From NCBI RefSeq assembly GCF_001984215.1, contig NZ_CP019420.1:3410001-3474000 (forward strand): DNA of 64,000 nt, read 5' to 3'. Position 1 is the first letter of the stretch, and each line of letters starts with the position of its first letter. A program made the position numbers and the translations under genes. Positions 1 to 8,473 of the stretch are shown here, piece after piece. The notes beneath the pieces are model-generated. The model was not told the DNA's origin and did no database searches. It saw only the letters and a list, made by a program, of their open reading frames with translations. Source of the stretch: Mycobacterium sp. MS1601. Its GTDB lineage: Bacteria; Actinomycetota; Actinomycetes; Mycobacteriales; Mycobacteriaceae.

Positions 1-932
1 AACCGGGTGACGCCCACGCCCGAGCCCCGGATCATCGCCTGGGTGCACCGCGGGGTGGTGATGAAGCGGACCAGTTCGGAGACGGCGGGCTGGCGTGAGG
101 CCGGTGGCAGCGTGGCCGCCGACCACTCGCCGGGCAGCTGCAGTCCGGGCCCCTTCACCTGCACCAGCCGGCCGTCGGCCAGGTCTTTGGCGACGGCGAA
201 GCCGACGGTCAGTGATATTCCGCCGACGCGCTGCACCTCTTCGAGCGCGGCGGCTTCGCTTTGGAAGATGCGTTGACAGGCTTCGGGAATCGCGAGATTG
301 TGCAGCATCGTGGCGATTTCGCCGTCGGTGCTACCGGCGGACGGTCCCAGCATCCACTGCTGGTCGCGCAGCTGCGCCGGATTCGCGACGCCGGTCGCCA
401 CGGGATTGTCCGCGCCGGTGACCGCGATGATCTGGTACTTCAGGAACGGTCGCACAGCGATGTTGGCGCTCGCGTCGGCCAACCCGGCACCCACCGGCCC
501 CAGCGTGACGTCCACGGCGCGGGATTCGATGAGGTAGCGGAAACGGCTCGCGGGATGCACGGAGAGTTCGACGGACAGGTCGTCGGCCCGCGCGGAGAAC
601 AGTTCGATCAGACCCGGCGCGGCGTGTTCGGCGAACGCGCTGGAGGCCGCGATACGCAGCAGCCTGCGTCCGTGCGCGGCCTCGGTGACTTCGATCGCGG
701 TCTGCTGCTGCAGGCCCAGGATCTCGATGGCGCGACTGGCCAGCCGCAGGCCTCCGGGGGTGAATGCCAGCCCCGCGGTGGCGCGGGTGAACAACGGATC
801 GTCGAGCTCCTTGCGCAGGGCCGCCACGTGCAGGGACACACCGGCGTCGGTCATGCCGAGTTCTTCGGCGGCAGCACGCACCGATCCCAGCCGGACCACA
901 GCCGAATAGGCGCGAAGTTGCGCAGGCGTCAC
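1..932 (-). CDS. LysR-family transcriptional regulator of the CO dehydrogenase locus (3' end beyond window)
   Basis: The minus-strand frame opens at a GTG (932) and stays open to the window edge, so about 310 residues are visible and the C-terminus is missing. The N-terminus (MTPAQLRAYSAVVRLGSVRA, then an AAEELGMTDAGVSLHVAALR helix-turn-helix and DPLFTRATAGLAFTPGG) is a classic LysR DNA-binding domain of about 60 residues, followed by a periplasmic-binding-type effector domain. It lies head to head, 33 bp away, with the XdhC-like gene that begins the cox cluster, which is the usual place for an LTTR that activates its divergent neighbour and represses itself. From memory the same arrangement exists at M. 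tuberculosis Rv0377/Rv0376c. The family is clear; the role as CODH regulator is inferred from position, and the effector is unknown. Confidence 0.9.
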   Translation of the reverse strand, partial: MTPAQLRAYSAVVRLGSVRAAAEELGMTDAGVSLHVAALRKELDDPLFTRATAGLAFTPGGLRLASRAIEILGLQQQTAIEVTEAAHGRRLLRIAASSAFAEHAAPGLIELFSARADDLSVELSVHPASRFRYLIESRAVDVTLGPVGAGLADASANIAVRPFLKYQIIAVTGADNPVATGVANPAQLRDQQWMLGPSAGSTDGEIATMLHNLAIPEACQRIFQSEAAALEEVQRVGGISLTVGFAVAKDLADGRLVQVKGPGLQLPGEWSAATLPPASRQPAVSELVRFITTPRCTQAMIRGSGVGVTR

Positions 933-965
933 GCGATCAGAGTATGCCGGGCCTAGATTGGTGGT
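933..965 (+). promoter_or_regulatory. Divergent LysR/cox intergenic promoter region
   Basis: Only 33 bp separate the two divergent GTG starts, so both promoters must overlap coding sequence or be leaderless. A TAGATT hexamer at 954-959 sits 6 bp before the XdhC GTG, which fits a -10 box of a leaderless mycobacterial transcript. No convincing -35 box is visible. This is inference from spacing and one motif. Confidence 0.35.
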
Positions 966-2126
966 GTGCGAGAAGTATTGAGCGAACTCCTGAAGGTGTG
1001 GCGTTCGGGAGGCACTGCCGGGGTCGGGACCGTGGTGCGCACGTTCCGGTCGGCGCCGCGGCCCGCCGGTGCCTCGATGGTGGTGGCCCCGGACGGCACA
1101 GTCAGCGGCTCGGTCTCCGGTGGGTGCGTGGAGGGCGCGCTCTACGACCTGGCCGCCGAAGTGGCGGGCACCGGCGCGCCGGTGCTGCAGCGCTACGGGG
1201 TCAGTGACGACGACGCCTTCGAGGTCGGTCTGACCTGCGGTGGAGTGTTGGACGTCTTCGTCGAGGCGGTGTCACAGGCGTCGTTCCCCGAGTTCGAGTC
1301 GGTGGCCGAGGACATCGCCGGTCACCGGCCGGCGGCGGTGGCCACGGTGATCCGCCACCCCGACGCCCAGTGGCTCGGCCGACGTTTGATCGTGCGTCCG
1401 CACGAGGTTCTCGGCTCCCTCGGGTCGGTCCGGGCCAACGCCGCCGTCACCGACGACTCCCGAGGTCTGCTGGCAGCGGGCCGGACCGAGGTGCTCACAT
1501 TCGGCCCGGACGGTCAGCGCCGCGGCGAGGGCATGGAGGTGTTTGTCGCCAGCTACGCACCCAGGCCCCGGATGCTGGTGTTCGGCGCGATCGACTTCGC
1601 CGCGGCTGTCGCCCAACAGGGCGGTTTCCTCGGATACCGGGTCACCGTCTGCGATGCACGACCGGTGTTCGCCACCGCCGCACGATTTCCGACGGCTGAC
1701 GAGGTGGTGGTGGACTGGCCGCACCGCTATCTGGCCGCCCAAGTGGACGCCGGAGCGGTGGATGCGCGCACGGTGATCTGTGTGCTGACCCATGACCCGA
1801 AGTTCGACGTCCCCCTCCTCGAGGTCGCGCTTCGGTTGCCGCAGGTGGCCTATATCGGCGCGATGGGATCGCGGCGCACCCACGACGACCGGATGCAGCG
1901 GCTACGTGAGGCCGGGCTCTCCGAGTCGGAACTCACCCGGCTGTCGAGCCCGATCGGACTCGATCTCGGCGGCCGCACTCCCGAGGAGACCGCGGTGTCC
2001 ATCGCCGCTGAGATCGTGGCCAAGAAATGGGGCGGGCTGGGCCGTCCGCTGGCGGAGACCACCGGCCGGATCCACCATGAGCAGGGGCTTTCGAGCCAGT
2101 TAAGTGATTCCTTAACCGGCTATTGA
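966..2126 (+). CDS. XdhC/CoxI family molybdenum-cofactor maturation protein
   Basis: This 386-residue protein has the two-part XdhC layout. The N-terminal XdhC_CoxI region contains GTAGVGTVVRTFRSAPRPAG and SGSVSGGCVEG with its conserved Cys. The C-terminal Rossmann-like domain contains MLVFGAIDFAAAVA, DPKFDVPLLEVAL and YIGAMGSRRTH. Family members insert the sulfurated molybdenum cytosine dinucleotide cofactor into xanthine-dehydrogenase-type hydroxylases, so the likely client is the CoxL subunit encoded downstream. The start is GTG at 966, the first in-frame start after the divergent regulator. It is 58 bp upstream of coxM and probably heads the operon, although a palindrome near its stop may add control. 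It corresponds in position to Rv0376c of M. tuberculosis. Confidence 0.88.
   Translation: MREVLSELLKVWRSGGTAGVGTVVRTFRSAPRPAGASMVVAPDGTVSGSVSGGCVEGALYDLAAEVAGTGAPVLQRYGVSDDDAFEVGLTCGGVLDVFVEAVSQASFPEFESVAEDIAGHRPAAVATVIRHPDAQWLGRRLIVRPHEVLGSLGSVRANAAVTDDSRGLLAAGRTEVLTFGPDGQRRGEGMEVFVASYAPRPRMLVFGAIDFAAAVAQQGGFLGYRVTVCDARPVFATAARFPTADEVVVDWPHRYLAAQVDAGAVDARTVICVLTHDPKFDVPLLEVALRLPQVAYIGAMGSRRTHDDRMQRLREAGLSESELTRLSSPIGLDLGGRTPEETAVSIAAEIVAKKWGGLGRPLAETTGRIHHEQGLSSQLSDSLTGY
2099..2116. promoter_or_regulatory. 18-bp palindrome upstream of coxM (possible operator)
   Basis: GTTAAG-TGATTC-CTTAAC is a perfect 6+6+6 inverted repeat, with a further CC/GG pairing just outside it. It lies over the last codons of the XdhC gene, 68 bp before the coxM ATG. 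It is AT-rich against its surroundings and has no T-tract, so an operator (for the LysR regulator or another protein) seems likelier than a terminator. The binding protein is unknown. Confidence 0.4.
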
Positions 2127-2184
2127 CGGCGAGGTCAGCCGGGCCGACACTGGCGTCACCGTCGGCGATTGTGAGGCCCGTCAC

Positions 2185-3075
2185 ATGCAGGTTCCCGGAC
2201 CGTTCGAATATGAACGCGCCACCAGTGTCGACCACGCCGTCGGTCTTCTGGACCGCCTCGGCGAGGGGGCGCTGATTGTCGCCGGCGGGCACAGCCTGCT
2301 GCCGATGATGAAATTGCGCATCGCCAATCCCGAGTACCTGATCGACATCAACGATCTGGCACCGGAACTGTCCTACGTCGTCACCGACCCGACACTTGCG
2401 CGCCTCGGCGCGATGACCCGCCACCGCGAAGTGCTCGGCTCCGACCCGCTGGCCTCGGTCTGCCCGATCTTCCGCGACGCCGAACGGGTGATCGCCGACC
2501 CGGTGGTGCGCAACCGCGGGACGGTCGGCGGCTCGCTGTGCCAGGCCGACCCGGCCGAGGATCTGACCACCGTATGTGCGGTACTGGGTGCCACCGTGCT
2601 GGCCCGCGGGCCGGGCGGCGAGCGTGAGATCGGCATCGACGAATTTTTGGTGGGTCCGTACGAGACTGCGCTGGCGCACAACGAGATGGTGATCGAAGTG
2701 CGAATACCCCTGCGGCACAACACCTCCAGCGCCTACGCGAAAGTCGAACGCAGGGTGGGCGACTGGGCGGTGGCCGCCGCCGGGGCCACCGTCACCGTCG
2801 AGGACGGGGTGATCGTGGCCGCCCGGGTGGGGCTGACTGCGGTGGAACCCGATGCCGAGGCTCTGCGGGCGCTGTCCGCGGGATTGGTCGGCAAGCCCGC
2901 CGTCGAACAGACCTATGTCGAGGCCGGTCGCGCCGCCGAAGCAGCCTGCGAGCCCACGTCGGACATGCGCGGCAGCGCCGACTACAAGCGGCACCTGGCC
3001 GGCGAACTGACCATCCGAACGCTACGCACCTCCGTCGACCGGGTGCGCTTGGCTCCGATTCCCAGCGGCAACTAG
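2185..3075 (+). CDS. coxM: Carbon monoxide dehydrogenase medium (FAD) subunit
   Basis: The 296-residue protein is the flavoprotein subunit of the molybdenum hydroxylase, which passes electrons from the 2Fe-2S subunit to FAD and on to the quinone pool. It has the two FAD-binding signatures of the family: AGGHSLLPMMKLR near residue 34 and RNRGTVGGSLCQADPAED near residue 111. The CO_deh_flav_C domain occupies the last third. Length matches the family (about 290 residues). The order M-S-L is the canonical CO dehydrogenase order, and coxS begins 16 bp after the stop. The ATG at 2185 has only a weak upstream Shine-Dalgarno. Assignment as CODH, not another hydroxylase, rests on the CoxL active-site motif. 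Confidence 0.93.
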   Translation: MQVPGPFEYERATSVDHAVGLLDRLGEGALIVAGGHSLLPMMKLRIANPEYLIDINDLAPELSYVVTDPTLARLGAMTRHREVLGSDPLASVCPIFRDAERVIADPVVRNRGTVGGSLCQADPAEDLTTVCAVLGATVLARGPGGEREIGIDEFLVGPYETALAHNEMVIEVRIPLRHNTSSAYAKVERRVGDWAVAAAGATVTVEDGVIVAARVGLTAVEPDAEALRALSAGLVGKPAVEQTYVEAGRAAEAACEPTSDMRGSADYKRHLAGELTIRTLRTSVDRVRLAPIPSGN

Positions 3076-3091
3076 AGGAGACCTCCCCGCC

Positions 3092-3574
3092 ATGCATGTG
3101 AAGATGACCGTCAACGGCGAGCAGGTCAGCGCCGACGTCGAACCACGAATGTTGTTGGTGCACTTCCTTCGTGATCAGCTGCGGCTCACCGGAACCCACT
3201 GGGGCTGCGACACCTCCAACTGTGGAACCTGTGTCGTGGAGGTGGACGGAGAACCGGTGAAGTCGTGCACCATGCTCGCTGCGATGGCCTCCGGTCACTC
3301 GGTGGTCACCGTCGAGGGCCTCGAAGTCGACGGCCAACTCGACCCGGTGCAGGAGGGCTTCATGCAGTGCCACGGTTTGCAGTGCGGGTTCTGCACACCC
3401 GGCATGATGATCACCGCCCGCGCCCTGCTGCGGCAGAATCCCGACCCCAGCGAGGACGAGATCAGGGAGGCCATCTCCGGCCAGATCTGCCGGTGTACCG
3501 GCTACACCACCATCGTCCGCTCCGTGCAATGGGCGGCCAGACACCAGGATTCGACGGAGGTGAGCCCGGCATGA
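3092..3574 (+). CDS. coxS: Carbon monoxide dehydrogenase small (2x 2Fe-2S) subunit
   Basis: The 160-residue protein is the iron-sulfur subunit that relays electrons from the molybdenum centre to FAD. The plant-type 2Fe-2S cluster ligands are seen as Cys39, Cys44, Cys47 and Cys59 (GCDTSNCGTC...SC). The helical-domain cluster ligands are Cys98, Cys101, Cys133 and Cys135 (QCGFCTPGM, CRCTGY). All eight cysteines are present. A good ribosome binding site (AGAGGAGA) precedes the ATG at 3092. The stop overlaps the coxL ATG by 4 bp (ATGA), so translation is coupled. Confidence 0.96.
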   Translation: MHVKMTVNGEQVSADVEPRMLLVHFLRDQLRLTGTHWGCDTSNCGTCVVEVDGEPVKSCTMLAAMASGHSVVTVEGLEVDGQLDPVQEGFMQCHGLQCGFCTPGMMITARALLRQNPDPSEDEIREAISGQICRCTGYTTIVRSVQWAARHQDSTEVSPA

Positions 3575-5958
3575 CCACGCTCGAATCGCCCGAGGATCTG
3601 GCCGACAACGACAAGAAGCCCTGCGGCTACGGCCGGATGCTTCGCAAGGAGGATCCCCGGTTCATCCGGGGCCGGGGTACCTACGTCGACGACGTGAACC
3701 TTCCGGGCATGCTGCACCTGGCGATCCTGCGTTCGCCGTATGCCCACGCCCGCATCAACGCGATAGACACCTCTGCAGCCCTGGCACATCCGAAGGTCCG
3801 CGCGGTGGTGACCGGCGCCGACCTCGCTGCCAAAGGGCTGGCGTGGATGCCGACCCTGTCCAACGACGTCCAAGCGGTGCTGGCCACCGACAAGGTCCGG
3901 TTCCAGGGGCAGGAGGTGGCGTTTGTCGTCGCCGAGGACCGGTACTCGGCGCGCGATGCGCTGGAGCTCATCGATGTCGACTACGAACCCCTGGATCCGG
4001 TGATCGACGTCCGCCGCGCGCTCGACCCGTCGGCCGAGGTGATCCGCACCGATCTGGACGGCAAGACCGACAACCACTGCTTCGACTGGGAGACCGGTGA
4101 CGCGGCGGCCACCGAGGCGGTGTTCGCCCGCGCCGACGTGGTGGTCAAACAGGAGATGGTGTATCCGCGCGTGCATCCGGCGCCCATGGAGACCTGTGGT
4201 GCGGTAGCCGATCTGGACCCGGTCAGCGGGAAGCTGACGCTGTGGTCCACCACCCAGGCGCCGCACGCGCATCGCACGCTGTACGCGTTGGTGGCAGGCC
4301 TGCCCGAACACAAGATCCGGGTGGTGGCGCCCGACATCGGTGGTGGTTTCGGTAACAAGGTGCCGATCTACCCGGGTTATGTGTGTGCCATCGTCGGCTC
4401 GCTGCTGCTGGGCAAACCGGTCAAGTGGATGGAGGACCGCAGCGAGAACCTCACCTCAACCGGGTTCGCCCGCGACTACATCATGGTGGGCGAGATCGCC
4501 GCCGACACCGAGGGCAAGATCCTGGCGATCCGCTCGCACGTGCTGGCCGACCACGGCGCGTTCAACGGAACGGCGGCGCCGGTGAAGTACCCGGCCGGCT
4601 TCTTCGGCGTGTTCACCGGGAGCTACGACATCGAGGCGGCCTATTGCCACATGACCGCGGTGTACACCAACAAGGCGCCGGGCGGTGTGGCCTATGCCTG
4701 CTCGTTCCGGATCACCGAGGCGGTGTATTTCGTCGAACGCCTGGTCGACTGCCTGGCATACGAGATGAAGATCGATCCCGCCGAACTGCGGCTGCGAAAC
4801 CTGTTGCGCAACGACCAGTTTCCCTACACCTCCAAGACCGGCTGGGTATACGACTCGGGCGACTACGAGACCACCATGCGGTTGGCCATGGACATGATCG
4901 GCTACGACGACCTGCGTGCCGAGCAACAGGCGAAGCGGGAACGCGGTGAGCTGATGGGCATCGGCATGTCGTTCTTCACCGAAGCCGTGGGTGCGGGGCC
5001 CCGCAAGGACATGGACATCCTGGGGCTCGGCATGGCCGACGGGTGTGAGCTGCGGGTGCACCCCACGGGCAAAGCTGTGGTGCGGCTCTCGGTGCAGACC
5101 CAGGGGCAGGGCCACGAAACCACCTTCGCTCAGATCATCGCCGAGGAACTCGGCATCCCGCCCGACGACATCGACGTGGTGCACGGGGACACCGACCAGA
5201 CCCCGTTCGGGCTCGGCACGTACGGCAGCCGTTCGACGCCGGTGTCCGGTGCGGCGGCCGCCCTGGTGGCCCGCAAGATCCGCGACAAAGCCAAGATCAT
5301 CGCCGCAGGCATGCTGGAGGTGTCGGTGGCCGACCTGGAGTGGGACAAGGGCAGTTTCCACGTCGCCGGTGATCCCACGGCGGCGGTCACCATCGCCGAT
5401 ATCGCGATGCGCGCGCACGGTGCCGGCGACCTACCCGACGGGCTTGAAGGAGGTCTGGACGCCCAGATCTGTTACAACCCCTCCAATCTCACCTATCCGT
5501 ACGGTGCCTACTTCTGCGTGGTGGATGTCGACCCCGGCACCGCCGTGGTGAAGGTTCGCCGATTCCTGGCCGTCGACGACTGCGGAACCCGGATCAATCC
5601 CATGATCATCGAGGGTCAGGTACACGGCGGTCTGGTCGACGGCATCGGGATGGCGCTGATGGAGATGATCGCCTTCGACGAGGACGGCAACTGCCTGGGT
5701 GGGTCATTGATGGACTACCTGATCCCGACGGCCATGGAGGTGCCGCACTTCGAGACCGGCCACACCGTGACCCCGTCGCCGCATCATCCCATCGGAGCCA
5801 AGGGAATCGGTGAGTCGGCCACGGTCGGCTCACCGCCTGCGGTGGTCAATGCCGTCGTGGATGCCTTGGCGCCCTTCGGTGTTCGACACGCCGACATGCC
5901 ACTCACCCCGTCGCGGGTGTGGGAGGCCATGCAAGGCCGTGCCACCCCACCGATCTAG
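3571..5958 (+). CDS. coxL: Aerobic carbon monoxide dehydrogenase large (molybdenum) subunit, form I
   Basis: The 795-residue protein is the catalytic subunit, oxidising CO to CO2 at a copper-sulfido-molybdenum site. Residues 374-380 read AYACSFR, matching the AYxCSFR loop that defines form I (true) CO dehydrogenases, with Cys377 as the copper ligand. Related aldehyde and nicotinate hydroxylases lack it. Other molybdopterin-cytosine-dinucleotide signatures include GGGFGNK, TQGQGHETT and a C-terminal GAKGIGESATVGSPPAV with the conserved catalytic Glu. The start is the ATG overlapping the coxS stop; an upstream in-frame ATG inside coxS is rejected. Mycobacteria use this enzyme to scavenge atmospheric CO during energy limitation (established for M. 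smegmatis). Confidence 0.96.
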   Translation: MTTLESPEDLADNDKKPCGYGRMLRKEDPRFIRGRGTYVDDVNLPGMLHLAILRSPYAHARINAIDTSAALAHPKVRAVVTGADLAAKGLAWMPTLSNDVQAVLATDKVRFQGQEVAFVVAEDRYSARDALELIDVDYEPLDPVIDVRRALDPSAEVIRTDLDGKTDNHCFDWETGDAAATEAVFARADVVVKQEMVYPRVHPAPMETCGAVADLDPVSGKLTLWSTTQAPHAHRTLYALVAGLPEHKIRVVAPDIGGGFGNKVPIYPGYVCAIVGSLLLGKPVKWMEDRSENLTSTGFARDYIMVGEIAADTEGKILAIRSHVLADHGAFNGTAAPVKYPAGFFGVFTGSYDIEAAYCHMTAVYTNKAPGGVAYACSFRITEAVYFVERLVDCLAYEMKIDPAELRLRNLLRNDQFPYTSKTGWVYDSGDYETTMRLAMDMIGYDDLRAEQQAKRERGELMGIGMSFFTEAVGAGPRKDMDILGLGMADGCELRVHPTGKAVVRLSVQTQGQGHETTFAQIIAEELGIPPDDIDVVHGDTDQTPFGLGTYGSRSTPVSGAAAALVARKIRDKAKIIAAGMLEVSVADLEWDKGSFHVAGDPTAAVTIADIAMRAHGAGDLPDGLEGGLDAQICYNPSNLTYPYGAYFCVVDVDPGTAVVKVRRFLAVDDCGTRINPMIIEGQVHGGLVDGIGMALMEMIAFDEDGNCLGGSLMDYLIPTAMEVPHFETGHTVTPSPHHPIGAKGIGESATVGSPPAVVNAVVDALAPFGVRHADMPLTPSRVWEAMQGRATPPI

Positions 5959-6025
5959 CGACACGACGATGCAGAGCGAGGGACGAGCGATGAGGAGGAG
6001 TGGCGCAATCGAACCTGTGACATCC

Positions 6026-6913
6026 ATGCAGACCATCGGGGAACGGGCGCGGCAACTGCGCCGGGACCGCACCCCCTTTGTGCACGCCACCGTGGTGCGA
6101 GCACAACAACCGACCTCGGCGCATACCGGTGACGAGGCGATTCTGTTGGCCGACGGCACCATCGAGGGTTTTGTCGGCGGCCAGTGCGCCCAGACATCGG
6201 TGCGCCGGGCTGCGTTGGGCGCCCTGCAGGCGGGTGAGAGTGTGCTGCTGCGGGTGTTGCCCGACGGTGACATCCACTTTCCGGAGGCCCCCGGTGCGTG
6301 CGTGGTGGTGAATCCGTGTCTGTCGGGGGGTGCGTTGGAGATCTTCCTGGTGCCCGAGGTGCCGCCGCCTCTGCTGCATATCTGCGGGACCACGCCCATC
6401 GCCGAGGCACTGGCGCAGCTGTGCACCGGCCTGGGATACGACATGACCCGCGACGGCGACTCCGCCGATCTGGCCGGTGTCAGCGCGGTGGTGATCGCCA
6501 GCCACGGGGGCGCGGAGGCCGTCCAGATCCGTGCTGCGCTGAATGCCGGCGTCGGCTATATCGGCCTGGTGGCCAGCCGGACTCGTGGCGCGTCGGTGCT
6601 GGCCGAGTTGGAGCTCGACGACACCGAGAGGCCGCGGATCCACACACCGGTTGGGTTGGCGATCGGTGCCAGGACGCCGGCGGAGATCGCGGTGTCCATC
6701 CTGGCCGAGGTGATCCGCGGCATCAGGATCGACGGGCTGGCGCCTGCCGCCGGTGCATCCGCGCCACGTGTTGCACAGGCGGTGGACCCGGTGTGCGGAA
6801 TGACGGTGATCGCCGGACCCGGCGCGGTGGCACTGCACGTCGACGGTGTGCCGCACTGGTTCTGTGGTGCCGGCTGCCGGGACGCCTACGCCGCCCGGCT
6901 CGAGGGCCTATGA
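6026..6913 (+). CDS. XdhC-like maturation protein with C-terminal YHS domain
   Basis: This second XdhC-type gene encodes about 295 residues. Residues 1-90 resemble the XdhC_CoxI region (MQTIGERARQLRRDRTPFVH, FVGGQCAQTSVRRAALGAL). The middle is a Rossmann-like XdhC_C domain (LHICGTTPIAEALAQL, GYIGLVASRTRGASVL, RTPAEIAVSILAE). The last 40 residues form a separate YHS-type module, DPVCGMTV followed by HWFCGAGCRDAYAARLE, a small cysteine-rich domain often linked to metals. In a CODH cluster it probably delivers or processes cofactor, possibly the copper ion. The start is uncertain: ATG 6026 is preferred, but GTG 6014 and ATG 5991 are in frame. The stop overlaps coxD by 4 bp. Confidence 0.8.
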   Translation: MQTIGERARQLRRDRTPFVHATVVRAQQPTSAHTGDEAILLADGTIEGFVGGQCAQTSVRRAALGALQAGESVLLRVLPDGDIHFPEAPGACVVVNPCLSGGALEIFLVPEVPPPLLHICGTTPIAEALAQLCTGLGYDMTRDGDSADLAGVSAVVIASHGGAEAVQIRAALNAGVGYIGLVASRTRGASVLAELELDDTERPRIHTPVGLAIGARTPAEIAVSILAEVIRGIRIDGLAPAAGASAPRVAQAVDPVCGMTVIAGPGAVALHVDGVPHWFCGAGCRDAYAARLEGL

Positions 6914-7791
6914 CGGCCTTCCGTGACGTGGATGAGGTGGTGCGCCGCTTCGATGAGCACGGCCATCTGATAGACCAGGGCACCGCAGCCGCCTTCTTCC
7001 TGGCCACTTCGATGGGCAGGCCGCTGTTGCTGGAAGGCGAGCCCGGCGTCGGCAAGACCTCTGCTGCCAAAACCCTTGCCGCCATCCTGGATTCACCGCT
7101 GATCCGGCTGCAGTGTTACGAAGGGCTGACTGCCGCTGAGGCGCTGTACGACTGGAACTACCAGCGTCAGCTGCTGTCCATCCGGCTGGCGGAGGCACAG
7201 GGAACCTCCATCAGCGAGGCCGACCTCTACACCGAGGCATATCTGGTGGACCGCCCGATCCTGCAGTGCATCCGGTATGAGGGATCCGCACAACCTGTGC
7301 TGCTGATCGATGAGATCGACCGCGCCGACGATGAGTTCGAGGCGCTGCTGTTGGAGTTCCTGGGCGAGTCGAGTCTGACGGTTCCCGAGCTGGGCACGCT
7401 GACCGCGCGCCGGTCGCCCATCGCGGTACTGACCTCCAACCGCAGCCGCGATCTGCACGATGCGCTGCGGCGCAGGTGCCTGTACCACTGGATCGACTAC
7501 CCGGATCCCGGCCGGGCTGCGGCGATCGTGCGCCGCACCGTCGCCGGAGCCACCGACGCGCTGATCGCCCATGCCACTCAGTTCGTCGGCACGGTACGGG
7601 ATCTCGATCTCGACAAGGCTCCAGGAGTGGCCGAGACCATCGACTGGGTGGCGGCGTTGGCGACGCTCGGAGTCGCCGACCTGGTGCCCGCCACCGCCGC
7701 ACAGGGCCTGATGAGCCTGGGCGCGCTGGCGAAGACCCCGGATGACCGCGGCGCGCTCGAAGCCGCCTTCGCGCAGTACTGCCCATCGTGA
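6910..7791 (+). CDS. coxD: MoxR-type AAA+ ATPase (CoxD-like CODH maturation chaperone)
   Basis: The 293-residue AAA+ ATPase has Walker A GEPGVGKTS at about residue 40, Walker B VLLIDEIDRADDEFE at about 133, and the sensor region VLTSNRSRDLHDALRRRC. CoxD in Oligotropha is needed for sulfuration and copper insertion at the CoxL active site, and MoxR proteins act with VWA partners; here the VWA protein is encoded two genes downstream. The ATG at 6910 overlaps the previous stop, which fixes the start. Family assignment is firm; function is transferred from the CODH literature and from context. Confidence 0.9.
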   Translation: MTAFRDVDEVVRRFDEHGHLIDQGTAAAFFLATSMGRPLLLEGEPGVGKTSAAKTLAAILDSPLIRLQCYEGLTAAEALYDWNYQRQLLSIRLAEAQGTSISEADLYTEAYLVDRPILQCIRYEGSAQPVLLIDEIDRADDEFEALLLEFLGESSLTVPELGTLTARRSPIAVLTSNRSRDLHDALRRRCLYHWIDYPDPGRAAAIVRRTVAGATDALIAHATQFVGTVRDLDLDKAPGVAETIDWVAALATLGVADLVPATAAQGLMSLGALAKTPDDRGALEAAFAQYCPS

Positions 7792-7819
7792 ACGCCGACC
7801 CCGAAAGGACCCGAGCACC

Positions 7820-8473
7820 ATGAAGATCGCCAACGAGTTCACCGTCAGTGCCCCGATCGACCAGGCGTGGGATGTTCTCCTGGACCTCGAACAGGTGATC
7901 CCGCTGATGCCGGGCGCCCAGATGACCGGCCGCGACGGCGATGACGTGCTGGGCAAGGTGAAGATCAAGGTCGGTCCGGTCACCAGTGAGTTCAGCGGCA
8001 AAGTGCACTTCGTCGAACAGGATTCGGGCGCCTACCGCGCGGTGATCGACGCCAAGGGCAAGGAGGCGCGCGGTACGGGCAACGCGGCCGCCACCGTGAC
8101 CGCCCAGCTCCAGCAGGCCGGGGAGGTCACCCGTGTTGTCGTCGACACCGACCTCAAGATCGTCGGCAAATTGGCTCAGTTCGGTAGCGGTATGCTGCAA
8201 CAGGTTTCGGAGAAACTGCTCGGACAGTTCGTGGACTCCCTGGAGGCCAAGCTGGCGGCAGACAATTCCACCGACACCGCGGTGGTCGAAAGTGGTTCGC
8301 CGGAGCAGGTTTCCGTCGAATCCACACCGCCGGCCGCCGCCGAACCCGCGCCCATCGACCTGTTGGAACTGGCCGGGGGTACGAAGCTGAAGACCTACCT
8401 TCCCGTCGCCGTGGCGGTGGTGCTGGTCTTGCTGGCGGTGCGGGTTGCTCGTCGCAGGTCACGTCGAGGCTGA
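7820..8473 (+). CDS. coxG: CoxG-like SRPBCC protein with C-terminal membrane anchor
   Basis: The 217-residue protein starts MKIANEFTVSAPIDQAWDVL, the typical beginning of the CoxG/SRPBCC fold (about residues 1-150). A Pro/Glu-rich linker follows (about 150-185), then a single transmembrane helix (YLPVAVAVVLVLLAVRVA) with an Arg-rich cytoplasmic tail. CoxG is known to tether CO dehydrogenase to the membrane and to mediate electron delivery to menaquinone, so this protein should link CoxMSL to the respiratory chain. The ATG at 7820 has an upstream GAAAGGA. Its stop overlaps the coxE ATG by one base (TGATG). Confidence 0.88.
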   Translation: MKIANEFTVSAPIDQAWDVLLDLEQVIPLMPGAQMTGRDGDDVLGKVKIKVGPVTSEFSGKVHFVEQDSGAYRAVIDAKGKEARGTGNAAATVTAQLQQAGEVTRVVVDTDLKIVGKLAQFGSGMLQQVSEKLLGQFVDSLEAKLAADNSTDTAVVESGSPEQVSVESTPPAAAEPAPIDLLELAGGTKLKTYLPVAVAVVLVLLAVRVARRRSRRG

